From Chryseobacterium fluminis (GTDB taxonomy: Bacteria; Bacteroidota; Bacteroidia; Flavobacteriales; Weeksellaceae): DNA of 64,000 nt. Position 1 is the stretch's first letter; each line of letters opens with the position of its first letter. Position numbers and translations under genes: made by a program. Under the pieces are notes generated by a model. It ran no database searches, had not been told where the DNA came from, and saw only the letters and a program-made list of their open reading frames with translations. Of the stretch, positions 62,867-64,000 are shown in pieces. The DNA lies in NCBI RefSeq assembly GCF_026314945.1, contig NZ_CP111121.1, positions 1,798,001-1,862,000 of the forward strand. Reading direction: 5' to 3'.

Positions 62867-64000
62867 CTATTTTTGGTATCCGTAATACCTCGCTCCCTTT
62901 AATACAGGATCATCCGTTTCTACAGATTTCAGCCCAAAACCTTTATAGTTTTTGTTAACAGAAATTTCCAGCTGCTTCCGATGCAGTTTTTCATAGGTAT
63001 CGAAATCAATTGCTGTTCTGTTTTTCAACTCTTCAAACAGATTCCATTTCTCAACTACGCTTTTCCAGTTTTGTGACATCCTTCCTGCAAAAACTTTGGA
63101 CTTAGAACCACTTCCGTAGCCTAAAAATCCTATTTCCTGTCCTGACAGTTCCTCATTCTCATTAAACGAAGTCTGTAATGCGGAAAGTAAAGCCATAAAG
63201 ATAGAAGCCGTATACATATTTCCGATTTCAGACGATGCTCTTTGAGACTTTTCGATTTTATCATTAATAAACCGGATATAATTTTCAGACTTCGCCACTG
63301 CTTTCTGCTCTTCAGGCGTTTCAAAGGAAATTCCGTTTTCCAAGCTGTAAATTTCAGTAAAAACTCTTTTTCCGTGAAATGCATAGGGAAGATGAAAAAT
63401 AAGGTATTTCCAATCCTGGTAGGGTTTATCTTTTCCTGTAACGTCTTTATAATGCTGGTAAGCCTCCCGGATCCTGTCCTGATAACACTGATTGGAATAC
63501 TGTCCGTCAAAAACAGGCTCATCGGTAAAGACCTCAATTTTTTCAGGGAAATTTTCAGGAGCATTCGTCAGTTCCTCCTTTTTGAAATGCCGTCTTGGCT
63601 TGAAAAAATCAAAAACACTTTCTGTAGCCACTCCCCAGTTGTTTTCAATTTCGATTAAATTGGGTTCTGAAGAAACTAGAACAGCAACAGCCCCGCCTCC
63701 CTGGGTGTATTCTCCTGAAGAAGCCAATTCATATTTTGCATAATCGCTTGCGATCACCACCGCTTTTTTATCCGGATTTACTCTTACAAAATCCAGGGAA
63801 TTGTGAAGTGCATCTACTGCTCCGATGCAGGCAAAAGTGAGGTCTACTACATCACAGTTCCTCAAACACCGTGCCCCGAAGTCTTCTTCCAGCACTTTCT
63901 CTACCATCTGCATTGCATAAGAGGCGGTTGGTTTCGCAGCATCCAGGGCACTTTCCGTTCCCAGATAAATTCTTGAAATTTCTTTTGGGTGGATATTATA
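62867..64000 (-). CDS. Hydroxymethylglutaryl-CoA synthase, N-terminus cut by window edge
   Basis: The frame is open to base 64000 (377 codons visible): the part upstream of ATG 63913 reads IHPKEISRIYLGTESALDAA, which is normal family sequence, so the true start lies outside. Catalytic Cys is in LTFACIGAVDALHNSL (thiolase-like ACxGA), the catalytic His in YLIFHLPYAFHGKRVF, and FLGYGSGSKSKVFAG is the C-terminal GSGS loop. Known role: acetoacetyl-CoA plus acetyl-CoA to HMG-CoA in the mevalonate route to isoprenoids, which Flavobacteriia use. A HMGCS-like beta-branching enzyme of a polyketide cluster is unlikely without such genes. Confidence 0.88.
   Translation of the reverse strand, partial: YNIHPKEISRIYLGTESALDAAKPTASYAMQMVEKVLEEDFGARCLRNCDVVDLTFACIGAVDALHNSLDFVRVNPDKKAVVIASDYAKYELASSGEYTQGGGAVAVLVSSEPNLIEIENNWGVATESVFDFFKPRRHFKKEELTNAPENFPEKIEVFTDEPVFDGQYSNQCYQDRIREAYQHYKDVTGKDKPYQDWKYLIFHLPYAFHGKRVFTEIYSLENGISFETPEEQKAVAKSENYIRFINDKIEKSQRASSEIGNMYTASIFMALLSALQTSFNENEELSGQEIGFLGYGSGSKSKVFAGRMSQNWKSVVEKWNLFEELKNRTAIDFDTYEKLHRKQLEISVNKNYKGFGLKSVETDDPVLKGARYYGYQK

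Noticed and set aside
1..64000. CRISPR arrays, prophage, complete insertion sequences, rRNA genes, riboswitches
   Set aside because: None was seen: no regularly spaced repeats with unique spacers, no phage structural or integrase genes, no intact transposase, no rRNA sequence, and no leader that I could match to a known riboswitch.

Overview
The window looks like a chromosomal stretch of a Flavobacteriia bacterium, most likely Chryseobacterium or a close relative in the Weeksellaceae. The reasons are: low-GC coding with near absence of Shine-Dalgarno sites; promoters of the Bacteroidota form TTTG-N19-TAnnTTTG; a complete Bat aerotolerance operon; a type IX secretion (T9SS) sorting domain; a SusC/SusD pair; menaquinone genes; and an HMG-CoA synthase that fits a mevalonate pathway. 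The assignment comes from recognising families, not from a database search.

Layout. 1-4.7 kb (+): a partial PspC membrane protein, a 20-residue amphipathic peptide gene with its own promoter and terminator, a lysophospholipid acyltransferase, a DHNA-CoA-type thioesterase and isochorismate synthase (menaquinone), separated by an 850 bp repeat-rich gap. 4.8-13.5 kb (-): moxR, a GNAT acetyltransferase, DUF58, a Bat membrane protein, batA, batB, batC and batD, then marC and a small membrane protein. 13.5-16.8 kb: two secreted-protein genes, one of them a PNGase F-like T9SS cargo, lying between two 87-bp direct repeats. 17-24.3 kb (+): DinB, a frameshifted four-helix-bundle gene, rlmB, a serine-hydrolase remnant, a DUF6263-like lipoprotein, DUF4834, YfhO and a glycosyltransferase. 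24.5-27.7 kb (-): three tandem secreted paralogs downstream of a lipoprotein with a JAMM-like motif. 28-34.5 kb: a YpdA-type flavoprotein with a 3' frameshift, a TonB receptor, an MFS exporter and glnS. 34.6-38.2 kb: an AT-rich island with a near-perfect sigma-54 promoter in front of a 25-codon cationic peptide ORF, then a PAP2 phosphatase overlapping an EptA/MCR-type phosphoethanolamine transferase.

38.2-43.7 kb: menC and fbp (overlapping), aspartate kinase, and an OlsF-like two-domain acyltransferase. 43.7-46.4 kb: two identical tRNA-Phe genes, an ISAon1-like insertion-sequence remnant, and a thioredoxin/DUF3575/small membrane protein operon. 46.5-53.4 kb: NamZ muramidase and an ABC permease whose start codons lie 4 nt apart on opposite strands, a CBS/cysteine-synthase-type enzyme, a YcxB-like protein, cbpM-cbpA, and a DAACS symporter. 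53.5-58.1 kb: an alcohol/aldehyde oxidation cluster (DUF779, adhP, aldehyde dehydrogenase) divergent from a frameshifted AraC regulator. 58.1-64 kb (-): SusD, SusC and a partial HMG-CoA synthase.

The most interesting signals are the sigma-54-driven micro-ORF, the PNGase cassette between direct repeats, two copies of a structured GC-rich intergenic element (31262-31399 and 55304-55433) with constant ends and variable hairpins, and the JAMM-like lipoprotein with its triplicated partners. Three genes carry apparent single-base frameshifts, which may be real decay or sequence error.
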